From NCBI GenBank assembly GCA_017883345.1, contig JADGNT010000023.1:1-15346 (forward strand): a DNA stretch of 15,346 bases. The letters are read 5' to 3'. The notes below the pieces were generated by a model. That model ran no database searches. It was not told the origin of the DNA and saw nothing but the letters and a program-made list of their open reading frames with translations. The first letter of the stretch is position 1. Every line of letters starts with the position of its first letter. The position numbers and the translations under genes were made by a program. Below are positions 8,112 to 14,959 of this stretch, piece after piece. Origin of the DNA: Candidatus Solibacter sp. Its GTDB lineage: Bacteria; Acidobacteriota; Terriglobia; Bryobacterales; Bryobacteraceae.

Positions 8112-9452
8112 TTATTGTTTGATTACCGTGCCATCCATGCGGCGGATCTCGCCCCAACCGCCATTCAGGCCGTTAGCCGGATTGCCGAACGGCGCCTTGG
8201 CGGCTGCCTTCTCATCGATCTCGATCCCCCAACCGGGCTTATCGCTGGCCCATAAGTAGCCGTCCTTCATCTCCGGGCAGCCCTGGAATATCTCCTGGGT
8301 CCGTTGGTTGAAGGCGGAGTATTCCTGGATGCCGAAGTTATAACTCACCAGGTCCAGAGTTACATTCGCCATGTGTCCGATGGGAGATACGTCGCCGGGG
8401 CCGTGCCACGCAGTCTTCACGCCGTAGATCTCGCCCAGGATGGCGATCTTCCGGGCCGGGGTGAAACCGCCGGCTTGGGAGACGTGTACGCGGATGTAAT
8501 CGATCAGCCGCTCCCCCATCAGAGTGGTCCATTCGTGCGGGCTATTGAAGAGTTCGCCCATGGCGATGGGGGTGGCGCACTGCTGCCGGATCTGGCGGAA
8601 GTAAGGCAGGTCTTCCGGCGAGAGCGGGTCCTCCATAAAGAACAGCTTGAACTTCTCGGCGTCCTTGCAGAACTGCACGGCCTGATTCGGCGAAACCCGC
8701 TCATGCACGTCGTGCAGCAGTTCGACTTCGTCGCCCAGTTCCTTGCGGCAAACCTCAAACAGCTTGAGCGCGCGGCGGGTGTACACGGCGGGCTCGAATA
8801 CCGGCTTGGAGTGCAGCGCCTTCACGGTGGCCGTGCCGCGCGAACTGCCGTAGCCGGCCATGCCGGGAACGCCGATCTGCACGCGCACGTGGCGGAATCC
8901 CTGCGCCATGAAGCGGCGCGCGGATTCCACCACGTTGGGGAAATCCGCGCCGTCGGCGTGGGCATAACAATCGGCGGCTTCGCGGCATTTTCCGCCCGCA
9001 AGCTGGTAAACCGGCATGCCTGCCTGACGGCCCTTGATGTCCCAGAGGGCCTGATCCACACCGCTGATCGCGTTGTTCAGAACCGGGCCGTTCTTCCAGT
9101 ACGAGCTGTCGTAACAGGACTGCCAGATGTCTTCGATCCGGTCCGTCGTCTTGCCGAGCAGGAACGGCTTGAGGTACCGCTCCACGGCGGGCTTGACGAG
9201 GTCGGCGCGTTGCGTGAAGGTGGCGCAACCGTACCCGTAGAGGCCGTCCTGGTCGGTAGAGATCTTGACCACCGTGAGCCGCACGCCGGCAGGCTGGCAT
9301 TCAATTACGCTGACATCCTTGATCTTCGGGATGGGCATGGCGCGCGTGGCGCGGGCGGCTTGTTCCTGCGCCATCGCTTCGCGTGGGCTGGCCAGGCCGA
9401 GCAGTCCGGCGGCGCCGATCGACCCCAAAAAGTTCCTACGTTGGATTGACAT
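8112..9452 (-). CDS. Tat-tagged D-mannonate dehydratase/RspA-like enolase-superfamily protein
   Basis: A 446-residue protein of the mannonate dehydratase (ManD/RspA) subgroup of the enolase superfamily, which dehydrates sugar acids such as D-mannonate or D-gluconate to 2-keto-3-deoxy-gluconate. Metal ligands by motif are Asp248 (LLHDVH), Glu274 (MEDP) and Glu300 (MGEL). His250 follows the first ligand, and His350 sits in WHGPGDVSPIG, a subgroup signature. RVQIGVPG (190-197) and Tyr201 match the arginine and tyrosine of the ManD active-site loop. A twin-arginine leader (QRRNFLGS, hydrophobic, cut near AMA-QE) precedes the enzyme. GAGGG lies a few bases before the ATG. It is the first gene of a two-gene operon. 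Many relatives have low activity, so the true substrate may differ. A mannose link to the nearby alpha-mannosidase is suggestive, not shown. Confidence 0.9.
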   Translation of the reverse strand: MSIQRRNFLGSIGAAGLLGLASPREAMAQEQAARATRAMPIPKIKDVSVIECQPAGVRLTVVKISTDQDGLYGYGCATFTQRADLVKPAVERYLKPFLLGKTTDRIEDIWQSCYDSSYWKNGPVLNNAISGVDQALWDIKGRQAGMPVYQLAGGKCREAADCYAHADGADFPNVVESARRFMAQGFRHVRVQIGVPGMAGYGSSRGTATVKALHSKPVFEPAVYTRRALKLFEVCRKELGDEVELLHDVHERVSPNQAVQFCKDAEKFKLFFMEDPLSPEDLPYFRQIRQQCATPIAMGELFNSPHEWTTLMGERLIDYIRVHVSQAGGFTPARKIAILGEIYGVKTAWHGPGDVSPIGHMANVTLDLVSYNFGIQEYSAFNQRTQEIFQGCPEMKDGYLWASDKPGWGIEIDEKAAAKAPFGNPANGLNGGWGEIRRMDGTVIKQ

Positions 9453-9458
9453 GTTCCC

Positions 9459-10216
9459 TCACGAATGTTTTGGATTGCAGACTACGTCCGATGGAGTTTG
9501 TATCACTACGTGGGGCCGATTGCAACGGGTGCTTAACCGTTTTGGCGCACACGACGGGGCGTATCCTGCCCGGCAACACGCTCCTGACCCAGGGTAAGCG
9601 CGCTTACCGGCGCAAGCGGCGGGTTGCCAACGCGCCCCACGATGGGGGGAGCGGTGTGAGGAGCGAAGCCATAGCTGGGGCGCTGGTGGGCTTGAGGGGA
9701 GGCGGGGGCGGCGGCGCGGTGTTTTCCACTGCCGCCACATAGCCGCCCGGAGTCGCAACCGGACCCAGCGGGTCAAGCCGATCGGCACCGCGGGCGTTTC
9801 GCGGAATCCGAAATAGCTGCGCCAGCCCCGCATATACGGTGCCAGTTCCCCCATCGTCGTCTTCATGCTGACGCCTTTTGCCCGTCCCGTGATCTCCCGG
9901 ATTCGTTGCTTAAACCGATCCACGGCCTTCGGCGCTATGACACGCTTGACCTCCGGACCGGCCGTAAAGCTGAACCCGAGAAACTTCCGCTCCCGCGGTC
10001 GTGCCACCGGGGTACCCGTGCTGTTCGGGTCCTTGGCCTCATTCACCTTGAGCTTGAGCTTTTGCGTGATGAATCGCGTAATGCTATCCATCACCCGTTG
10101 CCCCGCCCGCTCGCTGCGAACGTCGATATTACAGCCGTCCGCGTATCGAACCAAGCCATGGCCCCGGCGCCCCAACTCCCGGTCGAATTCGTCGAGCACG
10201 AGGTTACTGGGTTGAT
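9459..10216 (-). pseudogene. ltrA: Group II intron reverse transcriptase/maturase, C-terminal fragment
   Basis: Recognisable sequence runs from SNLVLDEFDRE (about 10208) to QWKTPRRR (about 9708). It covers the end of the reverse transcriptase palm and the maturase (domain X) helices, including LAPYMRGWRSYFGF. The first half, with fingers and the first catalytic Asp, is missing. The catalytic YADD box reads YADG (10145-10134), removing one metal-binding Asp. Six or so extra residues (DPNSTG) sit between NEAK and VARP compared with typical relatives. After the PRRR segment the frame degenerates into Pro/Arg/Ser-rich sequence up to a stop at 9459, and pieces resembling the usual C-terminus appear in other frames. 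No domain V/VI follows it. The fragment begins inside an esterase gene and is not functional on its own. Confidence 0.85.
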
Positions 10217-10825
10217 ATACAGATCGGCGCCGCGCAGATTGGTGTCGCTGCCGATAAAGCTGAGCACCCTCCGAAACGCGTCGGGACGTTCCCACGCGGC
10301 GGTGAATGCCGCCGGCGCGCCAGAGCTGGAACCGGCCAGCGCCCGGTCGTTGGGGTCGGCCGACAACTGGTACTGATTGGCAACCTCCGGCAGAATTTCC
10401 TCCGTCAGGAAGCGCGCGTAGCGGTCTCCCAGACCATCGTATTCATAGCCGCGGTTGAAGCGCGCCATTCGAGTGGGCGCGGCGGCGGGGCGCACGCCTG
10501 GGTCGATGAAGATGCCGATGGTGACCGGCATGGCGCGCTGCGCGATCGGGTTGTCGAAGACGATCGGCGCGCGCCACGCGCCAGTGTCGGAGATGAAGCC
10601 GCCGCCGTCCTGAAAGATCGTCACGCCGGCGGGCTTGGCCGCGTCGTACTGCGCGGGAACGTATACCCAGTAATCGCGCGTGGCGCCGGGGAAGATCTTG
10701 GAAGTGGCCCAGGTGTATTTGGTGACCTTGGCCTGCGGCACGTCCGGTCGCCGTTGCGAATCGGGGCCGAGAGTGTACGGCTGCGCACAAAGAACCGCCG
10801 GAATGAGGAAGGCGAGGAGTTTCAT
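10217..10825 (-). pseudogene. Secreted esterase (enterochelin esterase-like), 3'-truncated
   Basis: The first 203 residues of an alpha/beta-hydrolase of the esterase D/IroE-like group. A lipoprotein-like or Sec signal occupies residues 1-14 (MKLLAFLIPAVLCAQ; the Cys at 13 lacks a clear lipobox). IFQDGGG at 70-76 suits the oxyanion region, and GSSSG at 165-169 is the nucleophile elbow with Ser167. The match ends after SFIGSDTNLRGADLY. A few bases later the sequence becomes group II intron reverse transcriptase in another frame, and the original frame continues as nonsense to 10091. The catalytic Asp and His that should follow are absent and are not found downstream, so the product is very likely inactive. 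The start was chosen for the signal peptide; only a weak GGGA lies just upstream. Longer in-frame starts up to 10933 would overlap the divergent microprotein gene. Confidence 0.82.
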
Positions 10826-10907
10826 TCCCAGCAATAGTACACCAAACACCATGGGCATTGACTTGCACCGCGGAATGCCGCAGGATTGACACAACCAGGA
10901 GGCAAAG

Positions 10908-11078
10908 ATGGACAGATTGGTGATCAGAAGCAAGGAGCATCAGCAGGAGCTATCCGGGATTGGCGCGCGGGAAAGCGAAATGGACGTCAAGGATACCATC
11001 GGACAGCGGATCGACAGCAAGGGGACCAAAGTGGAAGACCTCGCGGGAACCGGCGAGGGGGATTCGCCCGGCGGGTAG
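10908..11078 (+). CDS. 56-residue hydrophilic microprotein, unknown family
   Basis: A short open frame beginning MDRLVIRSKEHQQEL and ending GEGDSPGG before TAG. It has the best ribosome binding site in the window, AGGAGG at 10897-10902, five bases before ATG. It is charged, has no membrane segment or Cys, and shows an Asp/Glu/Lys-rich middle and a Gly-rich tail. The stop lies directly against a perfect inverted repeat that can serve as terminator. It is divergent from the broken esterase. A TTGACT box at 10858-10863 with CAGGAT 17 bases later is a weak possible promoter. I do not recognise a family. That it is expressed is inferred from the initiation signals alone. Confidence 0.55.
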   Translation: MDRLVIRSKEHQQELSGIGARESEMDVKDTIGQRIDSKGTKVEDLAGTGEGDSPGG

Positions 11079-11130
11079 GTAGGACAGGCCTCCTGGCCTG
11101 TCCCGCGACAGGCCAGGAGGCCTGTCCTAC
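11079..11130. repeat. Perfect 24-bp inverted repeat (bidirectional hairpin)
   Basis: Arms at 11079-11102 and 11107-11130 are exact reverse complements, separated by the loop CCGC. Each arm contains nested near-palindromes (AGGCCT and GGCC). It lies exactly between two convergent genes: the microprotein stop ends at 11078 and the hydrolase stop begins at 11130. It can act as a transcription stop for both, though there is no T-run. The form suits a REP-like or MITE-like dispersed element. Confidence 0.85.
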
Positions 11131-13487
11131 TAATACAACAGATACCGCGCGCGCATCTCGGCAAACGTGCCCACCGCGTCCTGGAACGATTCCTGGATGG
11201 TGCGCGGGTCTTCCGCGGCTTGAATGCGGTGGATCGCGTCGTCGCTGCCGACCAGCCGTTTGCCTCCGCTGAAATCGACCTTGCCGGGATACAGCTTCTG
11301 GATTCCCACGGCGAGCTCCAGCCCCAACCTTGTGGCGTCGAGCAGTTCGCGATTGGTGACCACAAAGCGCACGCCTTCCACTTTGACGCCTTTGAAAACC
11401 GATTCCGTGGGCGTGAAACTGGTGGCGTAGACGCGCACCCCCGGGATCTGGCGCTGGTTGAGGTAGGTGGCCAGTTCGCGTCCCCCGATAAAATCGGCGC
11501 CGATCTGTTCGAACGGAGCGTCGGTGCCGCGGCCCACCGAGAAGTTTCTGGCGTACTCCATCAGGCAGAGGCCCGGATAGAGCATCGCCGCGTTGAGGCT
11601 GCGCATGTTGGGCGAGGGGTTGATCCACGCGAGATTAGTGGCATCGAACCAGTCGCCGCGCTGCCAATCCTGCATGGGGACCACGGTGAGATTAGCGCCG
11701 ATCTTGTTTTCCGCGTTGAACATTTTGGCCAGTTCGCCCATCGTCATGCCGTGGCGCACCGGTTCGCCGCCCAGATAGCCCACGAAGCTCCGGTTGGCCG
11801 GGTCCATCATGGGACCTTCGATACGCGTGCCCGTGATCGGGTTGGGGCGGTCCAGAACATAGTAAGGAATGCCGGCCTTGGCTGCCGCTTCCAGGGCGTA
11901 GGCCATGGTGGTCTCGAACGTGTAGAAGCGCACGCCGACATCTTGTATATCGAACACCAGCACGTCGATGCCGTTCAACATCTCCGGCGTGGGGCGATTG
12001 GTGGCGCCGTAGAGGCTGAAGACCTTGATGCCCGTGGCGGGGTCGGTGGTGTCCTGAATTCCGGGGCGATCCTCCTTGCCGAGGAAGCCGTGCTCCGGCG
12101 AGAAGATGGCGGCGATGTTCACGCCGGCCTGGCGCATCACGTCGATGTTGCGCCGGCCCTGCCGGTCGAGGCCGCTCTGGTTGGTGATCAGTCCGATGCG
12201 CTTGCCGGCGAACGGCTGGAATTTCATCGCGGCAAGCACGTCGAGGCCGGTCAGCGTGGCGCCGTTGCGCCCCACCTGGCGGCGCGCGCCGGGTCCGGTC
12301 AGACTCTCGTTGTACCCCGTCTGGTTGTACCCCGTCTGGTTGTACTCAGACAAAGTCACGCGCTGCCCGCGCAGACCGACGTTGGCGGCCACGATGGTGG
12401 CGACCTTGGCGCGCACCGGCGTCAGCGCGGGACGCAGATCGGGATGCACGCTGTTGGCCAGCAGAATCACGTAGGTCTTGGTCAGCGGGTCGATCCACAG
12501 CGAGGTGCCCGTGAAACCGGTGTGTCCAAAGCTGCCGATGGGAAAGAGTTCCCCGCGATTGCCCGAGTGCGGCGAATCCACATCCCAGCCCAGACCGCGC
12601 AGGATGGGCTGATCGGGCGGCGTCTGCGGCTCGATGAACTTGGCCACGGTCAGCGGGCTGAAGAGGCGGACGCCCTCCAGTTCGCCGCCGTTGAGCATCA
12701 TCTGGGCAAAGCGCGAAAGGTCGTCGGCCGTGGAGAACAGTCCCGCGTGACCGGCCACGCCGCCCATGTTGCGCGCCGTCGGGTCGTGAACCACGCCGCG
12801 CAGCGGCGGCCCGGTCTTCACCGGCCAGCGCTCCGTCGGCGCGATGCGCGGCACCAGCGAAGCGGGCGGCAGGAACATGCTCTCCCGCATGCCGATGGGC
12901 AGGAAGATATTCTCCCGCGCGTATGCGTTAAGCATCTTGCCGCTGAGACGGTGCACCAGTTCGCCGAGCAGGATGAAATTGATGTCGCTATACACGTAGC
13001 GGGTGCCGGGAGGGCCGCCGGGCTTGAAGGTGCAGGCCAGTTGGATACCGGTGGCGTAGCCGGTCCAAGGGGTGGAGAGCGGCACGTCGGGTTGCAGCCC
13101 GGAGAAATGGGTGAACAGTTGGCGCAGCGTGATCTCGCTCTTGCCGCCCTGGAACTCGGGGATATAGTCGGTGATCTTGTCGCCGAGACGGAACCGGCCC
13201 TCCTCAAAAAGCTTCATCAGGGAGGACGTGGTCGCCACCACTTTGGTGAGCGAAGCGCAATCGAAGACCGTGTCGAGCGTCATCGCCTCGGGCAGCGGCA
13301 CCAGCGCGCGCTTGCCGTAGGCCTTGCGGTAGACCACCTTGCCTTCATGCCCCACCAGCAGCACGGCGCCGGGCATACGGCCTTGTTCGATGGCCTGATC
13401 GATCACCCGATCCAGCGCCGCCGCCCCCGAAAAGGTCTGCGCGGAGAGAGCGCCGGCGGCAAGCGCGGCGCACCAGAAAAGCTTCAT
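11130..13487 (-). CDS. Secreted serine hydrolase (beta-lactamase fold) fused to NamZ-type exo-muramidase (DUF1343)
   Basis: A 785-residue two-domain exported protein. A signal peptide covers residues 1-17 (MKLFWCAALAAGALSAQ). The first domain (about 20-370) is a class C beta-lactamase/penicillin-binding-like hydrolase: SLTK with Ser79 and Lys82, a tyrosine motif YSD at 166-168, and GHTG with His322. The second (about 409-785) is DUF1343, whose characterised member NamZ is an exo-beta-N-acetylmuramidase (GH171); the SPEHG motif carries the conserved Glu465. A linker with a repeated YNQTG joins them. Both halves suit turnover of peptidoglycan fragments: one cuts an amide or ester, the other releases MurNAc. 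I start at the ATG at 13487, which fits the signal peptide and has TATCAT 7 bases upstream. An ATG three codons earlier (13496) is possible. Neither has a ribosome binding site. Activities are inferred from families. Confidence 0.92.
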   Translation of the reverse strand: MKLFWCAALAAGALSAQTFSGAAALDRVIDQAIEQGRMPGAVLLVGHEGKVVYRKAYGKRALVPLPEAMTLDTVFDCASLTKVVATTSSLMKLFEEGRFRLGDKITDYIPEFQGGKSEITLRQLFTHFSGLQPDVPLSTPWTGYATGIQLACTFKPGGPPGTRYVYSDINFILLGELVHRLSGKMLNAYARENIFLPIGMRESMFLPPASLVPRIAPTERWPVKTGPPLRGVVHDPTARNMGGVAGHAGLFSTADDLSRFAQMMLNGGELEGVRLFSPLTVAKFIEPQTPPDQPILRGLGWDVDSPHSGNRGELFPIGSFGHTGFTGTSLWIDPLTKTYVILLANSVHPDLRPALTPVRAKVATIVAANVGLRGQRVTLSEYNQTGYNQTGYNESLTGPGARRQVGRNGATLTGLDVLAAMKFQPFAGKRIGLITNQSGLDRQGRRNIDVMRQAGVNIAAIFSPEHGFLGKEDRPGIQDTTDPATGIKVFSLYGATNRPTPEMLNGIDVLVFDIQDVGVRFYTFETTMAYALEAAAKAGIPYYVLDRPNPITGTRIEGPMMDPANRSFVGYLGGEPVRHGMTMGELAKMFNAENKIGANLTVVPMQDWQRGDWFDATNLAWINPSPNMRSLNAAMLYPGLCLMEYARNFSVGRGTDAPFEQIGADFIGGRELATYLNQRQIPGVRVYATSFTPTESVFKGVKVEGVRFVVTNRELLDATRLGLELAVGIQKLYPGKVDFSGGKRLVGSDDAIHRIQAAEDPRTIQESFQDAVGTFAEMRARYLLY
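12311..12345 (-). repeat. 15-bp tandem duplication in the domain linker
   Basis: Two exact 15-base units (12311-12325 and 12326-12340; + strand TGTACCCCGTCTGGT) followed by a partial third. They encode consecutive YNQTG units in the linker between the hydrolase and muramidase domains of the fusion protein, so copy number can change without shifting the frame. Confidence 0.85.
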
Positions 13488-13494
13488 ACAGTCC

Positions 13495-13500
13495 ATGATA
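13495..13500 (-). promoter_or_regulatory. Candidate -10 for a leaderless hydrolase-muramidase transcript
   Basis: The minus strand reads TATCAT (five of six), then seven bases, then the ATG at 13487. No ribosome binding site is present. No clear -35 box is seen. Confidence 0.35.
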
Positions 13501-13752
13501 GCTGGCGGCTTGTCGCAATGCGCGGGGGCTCATTGGCGTTTATCTATGGGATGGTAGCCGGATACCTGTGGGATTCGTAACAGGTGTCGGCCGTTCTAAA
13601 CCCTTCGGCGTCAAGGAGGATCTATCCGCTTACCCGCCACCTCTCACAATCGCGCATGTTTCGCCCAAGTGCAGTGTCGATGCCCGGCCACAACCTGAAC
13701 CGGTGGGAATCATTTCCGGACTGGTCTACGAAAATCGCAGTCTACTACGCGC

Positions 13753-13758
13753 GATAAT
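13753..13758 (+). promoter_or_regulatory. Candidate -10 for a leaderless GNAT transcript
   Basis: GATAAT (five of six), then six bases, then the ATG at 13765. No ribosome binding site lies between, so the transcript could start at or very near the A of the ATG. The -35 region is poor. Confidence 0.4.
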
Positions 13759-13764
13759 TCGAAG

Positions 13765-14214
13765 ATGGACCATACCCCGAGGACATCCCCCTCGCTCACT
13801 GTCGAGGTGGCCCAAGAGGTTCAGGCAGAGAGTCGCGAGGTGATTGCTCGTGGACTGCGCGAATTCAACGGTCACCATCTCGGACAGTATGAATGGACAG
13901 GCCTGGATGTCTATGTGCGTGATGCCGATGGTCATGTGGTAGGCGGGCTAGTCGGTGACGTTGCTCTCGGTTGGTTTTCAATTCACGCACTGTGGGTCAT
14001 GGAAGGACTTCGCGGTTCCGGTTTGGGAACTGAAATACTGAACGCGGCAGAGATCGCGGCCATAGAAAGCGGTTGCCGCGCGGCGATTCTCGACACGCTG
14101 AGCTTTCAGGCCCCCGCTTTTTACGAGAAACGCGGCTACGTTCGCGTCGGGGTGGTCGATGACTATCGAGGTGGAGTGCAGCGGATCTTCATGCAAAAGC
14201 GCTTACACACCTGA
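13765..14214 (+). CDS. GNAT family N-acetyltransferase
   Basis: A 149-residue single-domain acetyltransferase that moves an acetyl group from acetyl-CoA to an amine. Motif A is clear: the strand with IHALWVMEGLRGSGLGTEIL contains the RGSGLG pyrophosphate-binding loop (about residues 83-88), and the following helix carries AAEIAAIESGC. FYEKRGY near 120 is the usual C-terminal signature in which Tyr contacts the CoA sulfur. No signal peptide or membrane segment. It stands alone: divergent from the hydrolase-muramidase gene and convergent with the toxin gene. GNAT proteins beside toxin-antitoxin genes can be toxins, but no DUF1778-type partner precedes it and the closest family style is a general small-molecule acetyltransferase. 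Substrate unknown. Confidence 0.88.
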   Translation: MDHTPRTSPSLTVEVAQEVQAESREVIARGLREFNGHHLGQYEWTGLDVYVRDADGHVVGGLVGDVALGWFSIHALWVMEGLRGSGLGTEILNAAEIAAIESGCRAAILDTLSFQAPAFYEKRGYVRVGVVDDYRGGVQRIFMQKRLHT

Positions 14215-14269
14215 GGAGGCGCCGCAACGATACAGTTAGACGGTGTGTCGCCGACTCGGACCTTGGCCC

Positions 14270-14292
14270 GGCCGGTGGTCCGGCATCCGGCC
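14270..14292 (+). terminator. Weak hairpin after the GNAT gene
   Basis: GGCCGG (14270-14275) pairs with CCGGCC (14287-14292) around an 11-base loop, followed by CTTTG. It is correctly placed between convergent genes but has almost no T-run. Low confidence as a terminator. Confidence 0.3.
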
Positions 14293-14302
14293 CTTTGAGC
14301 AA

Positions 14303-14325
14303 TAGATCCTGCCTGGTCGCCAAGG
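14303..14325. repeat. Direct repeat, copy A (left of the toxin-antitoxin pair)
   Basis: This 23-base core, starting TAGATCCTGCC, matches the copy at 15071-15093 at 22 of 23 positions. Weaker similarity extends upstream (CTCGGAC and AGCCCG/GGCCCG patches about 35-50 bases before the core) and about 15 bases downstream. The two copies bracket the toxin-antitoxin operon. Confidence 0.65.
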
Positions 14326-14416
14326 GTAGACTGATCCGCCGATGCCCGACAAGGTACCGCAGGCGATTGGCAACCTCAGATTGGATCATTCTTGGGACCG
14401 TACCTGTTTGGCAGCC

Positions 14417-14743
14417 TCAATCGCTGGATCTTCCGAAGCCGCACGCGATAAGTAGCGCATCCCGCACTTCATTCCATCGCGCTTCCGATAGATTGCACAA
14501 GGCCGGACCAATTCGACTCCTTTGCGCCAGCGAGACGTGATCGAAATTAAGCGCGCACGCCGCCGGCATCCCGTCATGGACGGTCAAAACTACCTCAGTC
14601 GTCAATCCTCGAATCGTTCGCGTCGCCGGTACTACGATGATCTCGTTCAGCCTATCGATGACGTGATTACGTGTGAGAATCAGAACCGGCCGCCGCTTAT
14701 CGGGAAGCCGAAACGTATACCAGCGGATCTCACCACGCCTCAC
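14417..14743 (-). CDS. MazF/PemK-like endoribonuclease toxin
   Basis: A 108-residue protein with the MazF/PemK fold pattern: VRRGEIRWYTF at the start, KRRPVLILTRN (about 21-31), VVPATRTIRG with the conserved Thr region, NFDHV in the middle, and a C-terminal helix ending in a short polar tail. Such toxins cut mRNA at short sequences and stop growth unless bound by the antitoxin. I start at a GTG (14743-14741) because GGGAGG sits seven bases before it and it overlaps the antitoxin stop as GTGA. A TTG at 14773 in frame has no such support. Four-base overlap implies translational coupling to the antitoxin. Family assignment is strong; cleavage site unknown. Confidence 0.86.
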   Translation of the reverse strand: MRRGEIRWYTFRLPDKRRPVLILTRNHVIDRLNEIIVVPATRTIRGLTTEVVLTVHDGMPAACALNFDHVSLAQRSRIGPALCNLSEARWNEVRDALLIACGFGRSSD

Positions 14744-14946
14744 CCCACATCCTCCCAGCCCCCTGCGTCCCAAGCAAGCGGTTCCTCGTCCGCCGAAAAC
14801 TCGTCGCGCGAAGGTGGTATGGACCGGTAAGCGGTGGCGTCTGCGCCGTGCGGCAAGGCAATCAATCGCAGCAAACGTACGCGTTCCTGCAACGTCAACG
14901 ACGCGACCAGCGGAAGAATGTCATCGGCCGTTAGAGTCTTGGCCAT
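14740..14946 (-). CDS. Antitoxin of the MazF-like pair
   Basis: A 68-residue acidic protein: MAKTLTADDILPLVASLT, a helix with QERVRLLRLIA, then a disordered acidic tail ending EEPLAWDAGGWEDVG. This tail style is common in antitoxins (addiction-module components) paired with MazF-like toxins, where it wraps round the toxin. The start at 14946 is chosen because TAGAAT, preceded by TGA (extended -10), lies seven bases upstream and no ribosome binding site is present. An ATG at 14955 is the alternative and adds three residues. Its TGA stop overlaps the toxin GTG. It probably represses its own operon, as is usual for such pairs, but I cannot see a clear operator. Confidence 0.8.
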   Translation of the reverse strand: MAKTLTADDILPLVASLTLQERVRLLRLIALPHGADATAYRSIPPSRDEFSADEEPLAWDAGGWEDVG

Positions 14947-14953
14947 TGATTGC

Positions 14954-14959
14954 ATTCTA
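14954..14959 (-). promoter_or_regulatory. Candidate extended -10 for a leaderless antitoxin transcript
   Basis: The minus strand reads TGA then TAGAAT (five of six), followed by seven bases and the ATG at 14946. The -35 region is weak, consistent with an extended -10 promoter. Confidence 0.35.

Noticed and set aside
6849..9449. Long + strand open frames opposite both dehydratase genes
   Set aside because: Antisense shadows; the minus-strand frames contain complete metal-ligand sets and Tat leaders.
9459..9707. A domain V/VI after the reverse transcriptase fragment
   Set aside because: I looked on the minus strand for the domain V stem-bulge-stem pattern seen at 10-41 and found none.
10886..11272. 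128-codon + strand frame through the inverted repeat
   Set aside because: It runs through the palindrome and antisense to the hydrolase-muramidase gene; the 10908 frame with AGGAGG is far better supported.
11220..13580. 786-codon + strand open frame opposite the hydrolase-muramidase gene
   Set aside because: Antisense shadow of a fusion with SLTK, GHTG and SPEHG motifs; no recognisable domain of its own.
13568..13843. 91-codon + strand frame upstream of and overlapping the GNAT gene
   Set aside because: Overlaps the GNAT gene in another frame and looks compositionally random; no family and no good start signal.
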